Positions 17,885 through 26,440 of a DNA stretch of 43,582 nt are shown in pieces. A program made the translations under genes and the position numbers. This DNA is from Cysteiniphilum litorale (lineage in GTDB: Bacteria > Pseudomonadota > Gammaproteobacteria > Francisellales > Francisellaceae). The stretch's first letter is position 1. Each line of letters begins with the position of its first letter. The notes beneath the pieces were generated by a model. The model searched no databases. It saw only the letters and a list, made by a program, of their open reading frames with translations, and had not been told where the DNA came from. The stretch covers positions 1 to 43,582 of the forward strand of contig NZ_QLIQ01000027.1 in the NCBI RefSeq assembly GCF_003428165.1, read 5' to 3'.

Positions 17885-18949
17885 ATGGCATTAGTATCAT
17901 TACGTCAATTATTGGATCATGCAGCAGAACATCGTTATGGCATTCCTGCATTTAATGTTAACAACTTAGAGCAAATCCGTGCGGTGATGGAAGCTGCAAG
18001 CAAGGTTAAAGCACCGGTTATCCTACAAGCTTCAGCGGGTGCCAGAAAATATGCAGGGGCACCATTTATTCGCCACCTTGTGTTAGCTGCGATTGAAGAA
18101 TATCCAGATATTCCAGTATGTATGCATCAAGATCACGGGACATCGCCAGATGTTTGTCAGCGCTCCATTCAATTAGGCTTTTCATCAGTGATGATGGATG
18201 GTTCATTAAAAGCAGATGGCAAAACGCCAGCAGATTATGCCTATAATGTTGATGTTACCAAACGTACCGCTGCAATGGCGCATGCTTGTGGTGTATCCGT
18301 TGAGGGGGAACTTGGTTGCTTAGGGTCGCTTGAAACAGGGCAAGCAGGTGAAGAAGATGGTGTAGGTGCTGTTGGCACCTTATCACATGATCAAATGTTA
18401 ACTGATCCAGAAGAAGCAGCACAATTTGTCAAAGAAACAAAAGTGGATGCCTTAGCCATTGCGATTGGTACGAGTCATGGTGCCTATAAATTTACCAAAC
18501 CACCGACAGGTGATGTCCTAGCAATCTCACGTGTTAAAGAGATTCATGCACGTATTCCGGATACCCATTTGGTGATGCATGGTTCATCTTCAGTGCCACA
18601 AGATTGGCTTAAAGTCATCAATGAATACGGCGGTGATATGGGTGAGACCTATGGTGTGCCTGTTGCTGAAATCGTTGAAGCGATCAAATATGGTGTCAGA
18701 AAGGTCAACATCGATACCGATCTACGTATGGCAGCTACTGGTGCAATTCGCAAATTTATGGCAACACATCGCGCGGAATTTGATCCACGTAAGTATAATG
18801 CAGTTGCAAAAGATGCAATGCGTGATATTTGTCAGGCGCGTTATGAGGCTTTTGGTGCTGCGGGTATGGCAGATAAAATCAAGCCAATCTCTTTAGAGAA
18901 AATGTATCAAATGTATCAAACGGGTGAATTAGACCCACGCGTTAAATAA
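17885..18949 (+). CDS. fba: Fructose-bisphosphate aldolase, class II
   Basis: This zinc-dependent aldolase interconverts fructose-1,6-bisphosphate with the two triose phosphates. Class II signatures are [28 protein letters not shown] with the zinc-binding His, [24 protein letters not shown], and [20 protein letters not shown] and [11 protein letters not shown] follow. The 354 residues fit the CbbA-like subtype. AAGGATAAGAAA precedes the ATG. The gene is bracketed by two copies of the same palindromic element. In Francisella it follows pyk without such elements, as far as I recall, so its expression may be uncoupled here. Confidence 0.96.
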   Translation: MALVSLRQLLDHAAEHRYGIPAFNVNNLEQIRAVMEAASKVKAPVILQASAGARKYAGAPFIRHLVLAAIEEYPDIPVCMHQDHGTSPDVCQRSIQLGFSSVMMDGSLKADGKTPADYAYNVDVTKRTAAMAHACGVSVEGELGCLGSLETGQAGEEDGVGAVGTLSHDQMLTDPEEAAQFVKETKVDALAIAIGTSHGAYKFTKPPTGDVLAISRVKEIHARIPDTHLVMHGSSSVPQDWLKVINEYGGDMGETYGVPVAEIVEAIKYGVRKVNIDTDLRMAATGAIRKFMATHRAEFDPRKYNAVAKDAMRDICQARYEAFGAAGMADKIKPISLEKMYQMYQTGELDPRVK

Positions 18950-18950
18950 C

Positions 18951-19123
18951 TGAAGCTACGCACTTTAGAAAAACTATGATTTTATAAACACCCCGTCAGC
19001 CTACGGCTGCCACCCCTCTTGCAAAGAGGGGAATTAGGCAACGGTGATTTTATTCCCCTCTTTGCAAGAGGGGTGCCGAGCTTGCGAGGTGGGGTGTTGA
19101 AATAGCAAAAGTGCGTAACTCCA
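18951..19123. mobile_element. MITE-like palindromic element, copy 2 (after fba)
   Basis: This is the second copy, in the same orientation as that at 17696. Terminal repeats are GAAGCTACGCACTTTA at the left and the complement of GGAGTTACGCACTTTT at the right. The core from AACACCCCGTCAGCCT to GGGGTGTTGAA is almost identical to copy 1; the loop segment 19041-19051 and the outer arms differ. GTTAAATAA lies immediately outside both ends (18941-18949 and 19124-19132), a perfect 9-bp direct repeat that includes the last two fba codons and its stop. It looks like a target-site duplication. No coding capacity. Confidence 0.82.
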
Positions 19124-19163
19124 GTTAAATAATAGGGTTATGCACTTTGTGATTTTTTTAAGA

Positions 19164-19952
19164 CTACACCGTCTGCTTTTTGTTGACTAAGGATAACATT
19201 TTAGCGAAGTCTTTAGTCAATCCCTCTATATTTTGATATTTGTCATTACTAAATTTAGATTTTTTAGAAAATACAGTGTAATAGGTTTTACTAAAAATCG
19301 GTGTCGGATGAATAACAATCCCTTCAAGTTTAATGTCTTTATCTAAGTGTTCTACAACCTCGGGAATGGCTGGGATTAGTTGGACTTTGTTCATAATTAA
19401 CATTCTTAAGGCCTGCTCAAGTGTGTTATATGTTTGGATGTGCTTAGCATTATATGATTTGGCGAGACAGCTTAATAATTCACTTGAGTAGCTGTTATCT
19501 TTGACAAGTCCAATGGTAATATTAAGTGTGCTGAGATTTGGGCATAGATCAAAATATTGTTTTTGATGGTTTTGGTTGGTAACCCAAGTGTATTTGAGAT
19601 GTGCTGTCGCTGTCTCTGGATAATAGACATAAGGCTCACGAGCTTTCTTTTTAGAAACCATCAAAGCACCATCCATTTTACCTTGTTTGACAAGTTGCCA
19701 GCATTGCTTCCATGGCATGATATAGACTTGTGTTGTTACATTAAGTTTCTTTAGTACTTGCTTATTTAACGTCACATCAGAGCCAAGTACAGTATTGTTG
19801 TGTTTGTAGTCATAAGGAGGCCAAGGCTCAGCGCAAAACTTGAGTGTTGAGTGACTTTCTTGTGCTCGGCTTAGTGCTGGCATGGCGCAGATACCAAGCA
19901 CGATTATCTTGGTTATTTGTAAATAGTGTTGAAATAGCCGTTTACCTTCCAT
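19164..19952 (-). CDS. Periplasmic solute-binding protein, family 3-like
   Basis: The product is 262 residues from the ATG at 19952, which has AGGAAGG upstream. The frame extends to 20018 without a ribosome-binding site. An N-terminal hydrophobic segment ending ALSRAQ is a signal peptide. The mature protein begins with the type II periplasmic-binding pattern TLKFCAEPWPPYDYKHNN followed by VLGSDVTLNKQVLKKL, as in polar amino-acid or transporter substrate-binding domains (SBP_bac_3). The next conserved region, MPWKQCWQLVKQGKMDGALMV, also fits. No permease or ATPase genes are adjacent, so it is an orphan sensor or binding protein; the ligand is unknown. It lies downstream of the chitinase on the same strand, with 93 bp between. 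Confidence 0.8.
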   Translation of the reverse strand: MEGKRLFQHYLQITKIIVLGICAMPALSRAQESHSTLKFCAEPWPPYDYKHNNTVLGSDVTLNKQVLKKLNVTTQVYIMPWKQCWQLVKQGKMDGALMVSKKKAREPYVYYPETATAHLKYTWVTNQNHQKQYFDLCPNLSTLNITIGLVKDNSYSSELLSCLAKSYNAKHIQTYNTLEQALRMLIMNKVQLIPAIPEVVEHLDKDIKLEGIVIHPTPIFSKTYYTVFSKKSKFSNDKYQNIEGLTKDFAKMLSLVNKKQTV

Positions 19953-20045
19953 GTTGTGTTTCCTTCCTGTTGCTGTAATTACCGCATTAACATTAGCACT
20001 TATCGTGTTAGAAATCATCCATGATCACAGTTTGTTTGTCAGAAT

Positions 20046-22052
20046 TTAATTTTGCACGCTATCACAATTATCCGCAAAGATTGCATTAACGAATTTGTAA
20101 CCATTAGCAGCGTCTTGATTAATGCTCCAACTCATCGCACCACCAAATTGTGGGTCATTAAAGACACTGGATGTTTGGTATGCTTTACATAGCTCACTAT
20201 AAGCACGATCTTTGTAAACACCATTGTAAACAGTAGCGAGTCCTGCTGCGGGTTTATCCGAAGGTTGACCTGGGATAATTTTAGTACTAGCTGGAATAAT
20301 TTGCTTTAAGCGCACAAAGCTATTAACCACAAATTGAGGATGCATTTGGTTAATATTTGTTTCACTGGCACCACTGCATATCGAGCCAATGCCAAATTGA
20401 TCAATGCAGTAGTGTCCGGTGTTATACTCTTGAATAAAGATATAATCAAACAATCCAGCCGCGACAGATTTTTCATAAATACGCTGTGTTCCAGTATTTA
20501 CAAGATGTACCTCACCATTGTTGATTAGGTTAAACTGAGGTGCAGCAGTAATGACAAAATCAGCATCAATTTGTTTAATGGCTTGGATGGTTCTATAGAT
20601 ATCGGACTCCATTTTCTTTTCATCAATGCCGCCTAAATTTTCAAGATCAAAATCAATTCCATCAGCACCTAGAGATTTAGCATAGTTAACAATGTTTTGT
20701 GCAACAACTGCTGGATCCGCACCATTTGGTTTAAAGGTATTATGCTCACCACCAACCGATAAGATCACATGTTTTAATTTGCCACTTTGTTTAGCTTGCT
20801 CAATATCTTTTTTCATATTGTTTTGCCAGTTACCACCATTTTGCCAATCGGCATAAATGTTCCAAGGATCTGTCATAGTTAGTGGATTAGCATCATTCAC
20901 TACAGCAAAGGCAAGTACAATTGTATTATAACCACGTTCAACGGCGTCACTTATTTTAACTTGCGTATTCCAAGGCGTTAAATAACCAACCATTAGTGGC
21001 TTATCTGCTTTTGCTTGATATTGTAATTTGGCATCTCCTTGGATAACGCCATCAATAATGCTAATCGGTGTTGCACTGTATTTTAGACCATCCATAGTGA
21101 AGCTTTCGCCTTTGATTTGATAGCTACCAATGCTCGGTACTTTAAATGCATTATTGCCTAACTGTAAATGCTGTGCATCTGATTGGTATTGATTGCCATT
21201 AGTGCCTGCTATTGATGCCTTTGGATATGCCATTGGTGCGGCACCATTAAAATCAACATCGATATTAAGTGTACTGTAAGGTATTTCTTGAACATCAAAG
21301 TGAATATCAAGTGCGTAGTGCTCTTTGTCTTTGGCATCAATGCTTGATGTGCTTAGTTGTGCAACGTAGATATGTCCATCTTCAAAATCAATAATATCAT
21401 TAACGCTAAAGTCATGCTCTCCTTTGCTTAAACCAATGGTTGTGCCTGAGAGTGGAATCATATGCAGCTTATCACCGATCATTAAAGCAATTTGATGATC
21501 ATCGGCAATGCCGTGGGTGTCTCCACTTATCGTAACTTTAAGATCAGCCACTATGTGACCTGCGCATACCTGCCAAGCACTTGAGGTGCCAGGCACGTCA
21601 TTTGTCCACCAAGAGTTACTAGCGACTTGCCATATTTGATCATCGTGTAGGACAAAGTCACCTTTGCTATATCCGCCCCAATATCCACTATCAGCGCCTT
21701 TGTATACTTGTGGATTAACTGGGATGTCACCTATACATTGTTCTGGTGTAGGTGTTGGTTCAGGTTGTGGATCAGGTGTTGGCTCTGGGTCTGGGCTTGG
21801 TGTGCTGGTTTCTTGCCACGCAGATTGCCACCAATGTTCAAGTCCGGCAACACCTGGTTCATTATGTGATTGTGTACACCAAGCGCCACCAATGCACTCA
21901 TAGGTTTTACCGTTATTCGTTACGCTATCGCCCATTTGATAATTGGCAATATTTTCAGGGTAAGTAAAATGTGCGCTATGAGCAACACCACTTAATCCCG
22001 CACTCATAATGCTAGCAATAATGACTTTCGATAAGGTTTTTTTATTTTTCAT
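20046..22052 (-). CDS. Secreted GH18 chitinase with two chitin-binding modules
   Basis: The 668-residue protein hydrolyses chitin outside the cell. A signal peptide covers residues 1-26. A first CBM5/12-type module spans ~27-80, with Trp58 and WWQSAW. A Pro-Thr-Asp/Glu linker follows at 82-104. A second such module (~112-163) contains WWTNDVPGTSSAWQ. Residues ~166-345 are beta-rich and I do not recognise the fold. The GH18 catalytic barrel runs from ~350 to the end. Its catalytic motif DGIDFDLE (Asp464, Asp467, Asp469, Glu471) is complete, with Glu471 the acid/base. GAMSWSINQD near the end supports this. GAGGAAAGC precedes the ATG. Gene-free sequence lies upstream. Related chitinases are known in Francisella. 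Confidence 0.93.
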   Translation of the reverse strand: MKNKKTLSKVIIASIMSAGLSGVAHSAHFTYPENIANYQMGDSVTNNGKTYECIGGAWCTQSHNEPGVAGLEHWWQSAWQETSTPSPDPEPTPDPQPEPTPTPEQCIGDIPVNPQVYKGADSGYWGGYSKGDFVLHDDQIWQVASNSWWTNDVPGTSSAWQVCAGHIVADLKVTISGDTHGIADDHQIALMIGDKLHMIPLSGTTIGLSKGEHDFSVNDIIDFEDGHIYVAQLSTSSIDAKDKEHYALDIHFDVQEIPYSTLNIDVDFNGAAPMAYPKASIAGTNGNQYQSDAQHLQLGNNAFKVPSIGSYQIKGESFTMDGLKYSATPISIIDGVIQGDAKLQYQAKADKPLMVGYLTPWNTQVKISDAVERGYNTIVLAFAVVNDANPLTMTDPWNIYADWQNGGNWQNNMKKDIEQAKQSGKLKHVILSVGGEHNTFKPNGADPAVVAQNIVNYAKSLGADGIDFDLENLGGIDEKKMESDIYRTIQAIKQIDADFVITAAPQFNLINNGEVHLVNTGTQRIYEKSVAAGLFDYIFIQEYNTGHYCIDQFGIGSICSGASETNINQMHPQFVVNSFVRLKQIIPASTKIIPGQPSDKPAAGLATVYNGVYKDRAYSELCKAYQTSSVFNDPQFGGAMSWSINQDAANGYKFVNAIFADNCDSVQN

Positions 22053-22462
22053 GCTTTCCTCGATAGATGGTTAAATTAGTTTTCTCGACAAGGAAAGCAT
22101 AAGTTAAAAGATGTATTTAGGCGATAAAATGAGCATCAAGCGTTGTTATGGGGATATAAGATATGCTAATGAGAGCTGCACTGTTGACCAATGGTAGGTT
22201 AAGCATAATTAGGCTATGACTATATTTCTGCCCCTTTGATTGTGTAAGCGTTGGCTGAGCGTAAGTCGAAGCCTCTATGGAGTGTGATTTCCCCAAGCTT
22301 CCCTTCGACTGATGCTCAGGGAACGGTGGGCACTGTGGGTGAGTATTTAGTCTTAGCCCGTACTATGACAAGAGACATTCTATGCATAAGTGTTAGGAAA
22401 TCGATGGCTTTTTTGATACTCTTTTTAAGGAGTTAAATTGGAAGGTTAAGGAATCATAGATT
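22053..22462. other. 410-bp intergenic region between chitinase and acs
   Basis: The divergent gap should carry both promoters. It contains one imperfect palindrome (22255-22319, listed separately). A 61-codon plus-strand frame over 22251-22436 crosses the palindrome and has no protein-like features, so I do not call it. I found no tRNA or riboswitch-like pattern. Confidence 0.55.
22255..22319. repeat. Imperfect palindrome with a CTTCGACT...GCTCAG arm
   Basis: CTGAGCGTAAGTCGAAG (22255-22271) pairs with CTTCGACTGATGCTCAG (22303-22319), 14 or more of 17 bases, across a 31-base loop. Sequences of this type, with CCTTCGACnnnGCTCAGGGAACGG, occur as dispersed intergenic repeats in many bacteria. 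A second copy is not present in this window, so I class it only as a REP-like unit. Confidence 0.55.
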
Positions 22463-24376
22463 ATGTCAAAAGGCTGGTTGACAGAATACGCACAAAGTAT
22501 TGAACAAACGCAAAATTTCTGGGCAAAGAAAAGTCAGATTATCGATTGGATAAGCCCGTGGCAAACTGTTAGTAGTGGTAGCTTCAAAGAGGGAAATATC
22601 AAATGGTTTGAAGAGGGCGAATTAAATGCCTGTTACAACTGTGTTGATCGCCATTTGCAAAAACATGCCGATAAAGTTGCTTTCTATTGGGAGGGTGATA
22701 ACCCTGAGCATAGCAAATCGATAAGCTATCAAATGCTTTATGAGCAGGTGAATCGTTTTGCCAATGTCTTAAAGTCGATTGGTGTTAAAAAAGGTGATGT
22801 GGTCTGTATCTATTTACCGATGATTGTTGAAGCCCCTGTTGCGATGTTGGCATGCGCGCGCATTGGCGCGATACATTCCGTTATTTTTGGTGGTTTTTCA
22901 CCGGTTGCTATTGCTGATAGAGTCAATGATGCTCAATCAAAATTTATCATTACCGCTGATGGTGGTTTTAGAGGTGGTAAAGCCGTGGCACTTAAAGCCA
23001 ATGTTGATGAAGCATTGAAGCACTGCCCAAGTGTTGAAAAAGTATTAGTTATTAAATACGCCAATAATCCAATCAACTGGAATAATGCGCTGGATGTTGA
23101 CTACAAAGCGCTTCTTGATAAAGTGCCTGCCATCTGCCCTGTTGAAGTGATGAAAGCTGAAGATCCATTGTTTATTCTGTACACATCAGGCTCAACAGGT
23201 AAGCCGAAAGGTGTGGTGCATACTACCGCTGGTTACTTGGTCTATGCAGCGACAACACACAAACATATTTTTGACCTTCAACATAATGATGTTTATTGGT
23301 GTACGGCAGATGTCGGCTGGATTACAGGGCATTCCTATGTGGTTTATGGACCACTTGTTAATGCGACTACGAGTGTGTTATTTGAAGGTGTGCCAAGTTA
23401 TCCGCAAAAATCACGGTTTTTTGATGTGGTTGATAAGTATAAAGTCAGTATTTTTTACACGGCACCAACGGCGATCCGTGCACTACAAGCCGAAGGTGAT
23501 AATGCTGTTTTAGCTCAGACTACGCGTGATTCTTTACGTATTTTAGGCAGTGTCGGTGAGCCGATTAATCGCGAAGCGTGGCATTGGTATCATGAACAAG
23601 TCGGCAAAGGACAATGCGCTATTGTCGATACGTGGTGGCAAACTGAAACCGGTGGAATTATGATTAGCCCTGATTTTAGTCATCAGCAGAAACCAGGTTC
23701 AGCAATGACGCCATTTTGGGGTGTTGATGTGGCTATTTTAGATAAAACCTCAGCTAAAGAAGTCAAAGGTGCATTAGAGGCGCATGATTATGGTGCATTG
23801 GTAATTAAAAAGCCGTGGCCTGGCATGATGCGTAGCTTATGGGGAGACCATGAGCGCTATATGCAAAGCTATTTTAATGTTTATCCTGGGTATTATTTCC
23901 CTGGTGACGGTGCTTATCGCGATCAAGATAATCATTATTGGATCTCTGGACGTTTAGATGATGTGATTAGTATTGCTGGACATAGAATTGGTACGGCTGA
24001 GGTTGAAAGCGTCATCGATTCACATCCAGCGGTTGCTGAAACTGCGGTTGTTGGTATTCCTGATAGTATCAAAGGTGAGGTGATCTATGCATATATCACC
24101 CTAGAGAAGGGTGTTAATCCGGATGATTCACTTAAAAAAGAGATTATTCAGTGGGTTAGGAAAACCTATGGGCCAATTGCCAGTATTAAGGTAATTCAAT
24201 GGGCGCCAATGCTGCCTAAAACAAGATCAGGTAAGATTATGCGCCGCATTTTAAGAAAGATCGCCCATTTTGAAGAGCAACAAATCGGTGATACCTCGAC
24301 GTTGGCAGATGAAAGTTGTGTTAAAGATTTGATTCTACATCGTGTAGACTATCGAAAAACAGAGAATATGTCTTAA
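22463..24376 (+). CDS. acs: Acetyl-CoA synthetase
   Basis: This enzyme activates acetate to acetyl-CoA through acetyl-AMP. ANL-family motifs are present in order: FILYTSGSTGKPKGVVHT (phosphate loop), VDTWWQTETGG with the Trp that limits the pocket to short acids, DGAYRDQDNHYWISGRLDDV, and PKTRSGKIMRR with the regulatory acetylatable Lys. The N-terminal ACS_N region contains KWFEEGELNACYNCVDRH. The 637 residues match Acs; PrpE-type propionate specificity is less likely but not excluded. AAGGAATCATAGATT precedes the ATG. A ketoacyl-synthase-like gene follows after six bases. Confidence 0.94.
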   Translation: MSKGWLTEYAQSIEQTQNFWAKKSQIIDWISPWQTVSSGSFKEGNIKWFEEGELNACYNCVDRHLQKHADKVAFYWEGDNPEHSKSISYQMLYEQVNRFANVLKSIGVKKGDVVCIYLPMIVEAPVAMLACARIGAIHSVIFGGFSPVAIADRVNDAQSKFIITADGGFRGGKAVALKANVDEALKHCPSVEKVLVIKYANNPINWNNALDVDYKALLDKVPAICPVEVMKAEDPLFILYTSGSTGKPKGVVHTTAGYLVYAATTHKHIFDLQHNDVYWCTADVGWITGHSYVVYGPLVNATTSVLFEGVPSYPQKSRFFDVVDKYKVSIFYTAPTAIRALQAEGDNAVLAQTTRDSLRILGSVGEPINREAWHWYHEQVGKGQCAIVDTWWQTETGGIMISPDFSHQQKPGSAMTPFWGVDVAILDKTSAKEVKGALEAHDYGALVIKKPWPGMMRSLWGDHERYMQSYFNVYPGYYFPGDGAYRDQDNHYWISGRLDDVISIAGHRIGTAEVESVIDSHPAVAETAVVGIPDSIKGEVIYAYITLEKGVNPDDSLKKEIIQWVRKTYGPIASIKVIQWAPMLPKTRSGKIMRRILRKIAHFEEQQIGDTSTLADESCVKDLILHRVDYRKTENMS

Positions 24377-24382
24377 GAATTT

Positions 24383-25171
24383 ATGACCAGCTTTACTTTT
24401 AACCTGCGCCATTTTAGTGGAATGGCACCGACACTTAACACGGTAGATGAATGGCAGAAATGGCATGCGTGTAAACAAGACCTGCCAAACTCAGGTGAGA
24501 TTGCAACGACGCATATACCTGCTAGCTTAAAGCGTCGCTCAAGCTTGGGTGTCAAGCAAGCACTAGAGGTGGCTTTAGCTTGTTTTGCGCAATCTGAAGA
24601 AAATCTCGAGATTAATTATACGGTGTTTGCCTCACAACATGGTGAGGTTAATCGTGTGCAGTCGCTACTTAGGCAGATTGCCCAAAAAGAGCTGTTATCC
24701 CCTATGGATTTTTCGCAATCAGTGCATAATACCGCGTCCGGTCTTTTGTCATTATCTCAGGGGATCAAAACCAATATCAACTCAATTGCTGGTGGCAAAG
24801 ATACCTTTTTTATGGCTGTTATTGAAGCATTGACTTATTTACAGCTTAATCCGCATTCACGAGTCTTACTGGTAATCTATGATGAGCCATTGGCAGAGAG
24901 CTACAAATCCTATAACTGTGATTATGATCAGCAATATGCTTGTGCTTTTGTGATGGATAATTATGCGCATACAACAAAAGAGGGCTTCACCTGTCGCTTG
25001 GACTTATCACCAAGCACTAAAGCCGAAATAAAGAAAGACATAGCCGCGCAAACTGCTGTCTTTCCACCTGCTCTTGTATTCTTAGCGTGGGTTTATGACG
25101 AGTTTGATAATAACCTTAAACAAGACAGTGCATTTTGGCAGTTTAATTGGTATAAAAATAATGGGGAGTAG
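24383..25171 (+). CDS. Beta-ketoacyl synthase-like protein without catalytic Cys (chain-length-factor-like)
   Basis: The 262-residue product resembles the N-terminal-only ketoacyl-synthase family (Pfam ketoacyl-synt_2) found as partner subunits in aryl polyene and related clusters. Recognisable parts are the internal SLKRRSSLGVKQALEVALACF, YTVFASQHGEVNRVQSLL and FSQSVHNTASGLLSLSQG. The last stands where active synthases have the nucleophilic Cys (the Cys-containing turn is replaced by NTASG). It then continues with KDTFFMAVIEALTYL and VLLVIYDEPL. It therefore cannot be a condensing enzyme alone. It starts six bases after acs, in an apparent two-gene operon. No acyl carrier protein, dehydratase or active synthase is beside it. 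Confidence 0.75.
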   Translation: MTSFTFNLRHFSGMAPTLNTVDEWQKWHACKQDLPNSGEIATTHIPASLKRRSSLGVKQALEVALACFAQSEENLEINYTVFASQHGEVNRVQSLLRQIAQKELLSPMDFSQSVHNTASGLLSLSQGIKTNINSIAGGKDTFFMAVIEALTYLQLNPHSRVLLVIYDEPLAESYKSYNCDYDQQYACAFVMDNYAHTTKEGFTCRLDLSPSTKAEIKKDIAAQTAVFPPALVFLAWVYDEFDNNLKQDSAFWQFNWYKNNGE

Positions 25172-25199
25172 AGTACGGAAATACGTGCTTAAACAATAG

Positions 25200-25284
25200 T
25201 TTATTGGTAATCATGGATATTCGAGTCAAGCTCGAATATGACGATTCATTGTCATTCTCTGACTTGATCCGAGAATCCAAAAAA
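25200..25284. repeat. Dispersed double-hairpin (REP-like) element, copy B (inverted)
   Basis: This is the reverse complement of the block at 719-804, with a few substitutions. It contains ATATTCGAGTCAAGCTCGAATAT (25218-25240) and TTCTCTGACTTGATCCGAGAA (25254-25274). It lies between the ketoacyl-synthase-like gene and asd. Confidence 0.75.
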
Positions 25285-25333
25285 TACCTGATAATATTCG
25301 CATAGTTACTTAGATAAAGTTGATGAGGGAAAT

Positions 25334-26440
25334 ATGATTAAAAAACAAATGAAGAGCGTTGGCTTTATCGGTTGGCGTGGTATGGTTGGGTCAGTGTTGC
25401 TTGAACGCATGCATCAAAATAATGACTTTGCGTCATTCAATCCTGTTTTCTTTAGCACATCACAAAAAGATCAACAAGTGGATGTCCTTGGTGTTGGCAC
25501 TCAACGATTACAAGATGCATATGCCATGGATAGCTTGATGCAAATGGAGATTATCGTCACATGCCAAGGTAGTGATTATACCGCTGAGATTCTACCTAAA
25601 TTGAGAGCTAACGGTTGGCAGGGGTATTGGATTGATGCAGCTTCTCATCTGCGCATGGATGAGGATAGTGTGATTGTATTGGATCCTATTAATCGTGATG
25701 TGATTGATCACGCTTTAGCAAGTGGAGTTAAAAACTTTGTTGGTGGTAATTGCACCGTGAGTTTGATGATGCTAGCGATTCAAGGCTTACTTCAAGAAGA
25801 TCTCATTAATTGGATTTCCGTCATGAGCTATCAGGCGGTTTCTGGTGCCGGTGCTAAGGCGATGATTGAGCTTGTTAAGCAAACGTCTTTAGCTAATAAT
25901 GTTGATATGACAGATAGTTTGAAGCTTGAGCGTAATATTCACACTAAAGTGACTGCTAGTAATTTTCCATGTACGGAGTTCTTGACCCCGATGGCATATA
26001 ATATTCTGCCCTTTATTGATGCACCATTGGCAAATGGGCAAAGCAAAGAAGAGTGGAAAGCGCAAGCAGAAATGAACAAGATTTTACAGCGATCACCCAC
26101 CTTGCCAATTGATGGCATTTGTGTACGCGTCCCTGTGTTAAGAGCGCATAGTCAGGCGCTGACGATTGAACTTAAACAAATGATTGATTTGAAAGAAGTA
26201 GAGCAAAAAATAAAAAGTGCTAATGAGTGGGTGCGTTTTGTTGATAATGATCCTCAACAAACTGCGAAGCATTTAACGCCGATGGCAGTGAGCAATACCT
26301 TGGATATTGCGGTTGGGCGCTTGAAAAAGACGAATCTTTCAGATCGACATATTCAGCTTTTTACTGTGGGTGATCAGCTATTGTGGGGGGCGGCTGAGCC
26401 CTTAAGACGAATGTTAAATATTTGTCTTACTCAAATTTAA
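25334..26440 (+). CDS. asd: Aspartate-semialdehyde dehydrogenase
   Basis: This reduces aspartyl phosphate to the semialdehyde that leads to lysine, diaminopimelate, threonine and methionine. It closely follows the enterobacterial form: KSVGFIGWRGMVGSVLLERM at the start, the catalytic Cys140 in VGGNCTVS, SYQAVSGAGAKAM, and the active-site His in VLRAHSQALTIEL. It has 368 residues. GAGGGAAAT directly precedes the ATG. Its 3' end overlaps the convergent lysR-type gene by 27 bases. No lysine riboswitch is visible upstream. Confidence 0.96.
   Translation: MIKKQMKSVGFIGWRGMVGSVLLERMHQNNDFASFNPVFFSTSQKDQQVDVLGVGTQRLQDAYAMDSLMQMEIIVTCQGSDYTAEILPKLRANGWQGYWIDAASHLRMDEDSVIVLDPINRDVIDHALASGVKNFVGGNCTVSLMMLAIQGLLQEDLINWISVMSYQAVSGAGAKAMIELVKQTSLANNVDMTDSLKLERNIHTKVTASNFPCTEFLTPMAYNILPFIDAPLANGQSKEEWKAQAEMNKILQRSPTLPIDGICVRVPVLRAHSQALTIELKQMIDLKEVEQKIKSANEWVRFVDNDPQQTAKHLTPMAVSNTLDIAVGRLKKTNLSDRHIQLFTVGDQLLWGAAEPLRRMLNICLTQI

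Noticed and set aside
21664-21967. Plus-strand frames rich in Gly-Ser or Val-Leu opposite the chitinase linker
   Set aside because: They are the antisense of the Pro-Thr-rich linker and its flanks in a clear coding gene.
22251-22436. 61-codon frame upstream of acs
   Set aside because: It crosses the palindrome at 22255-22319 and shows no protein features or start signal.
25285-25333. Lysine riboswitch before asd
   Set aside because: The short leader lacks the L-box conserved blocks, and a dispersed repeat occupies the region just before it.
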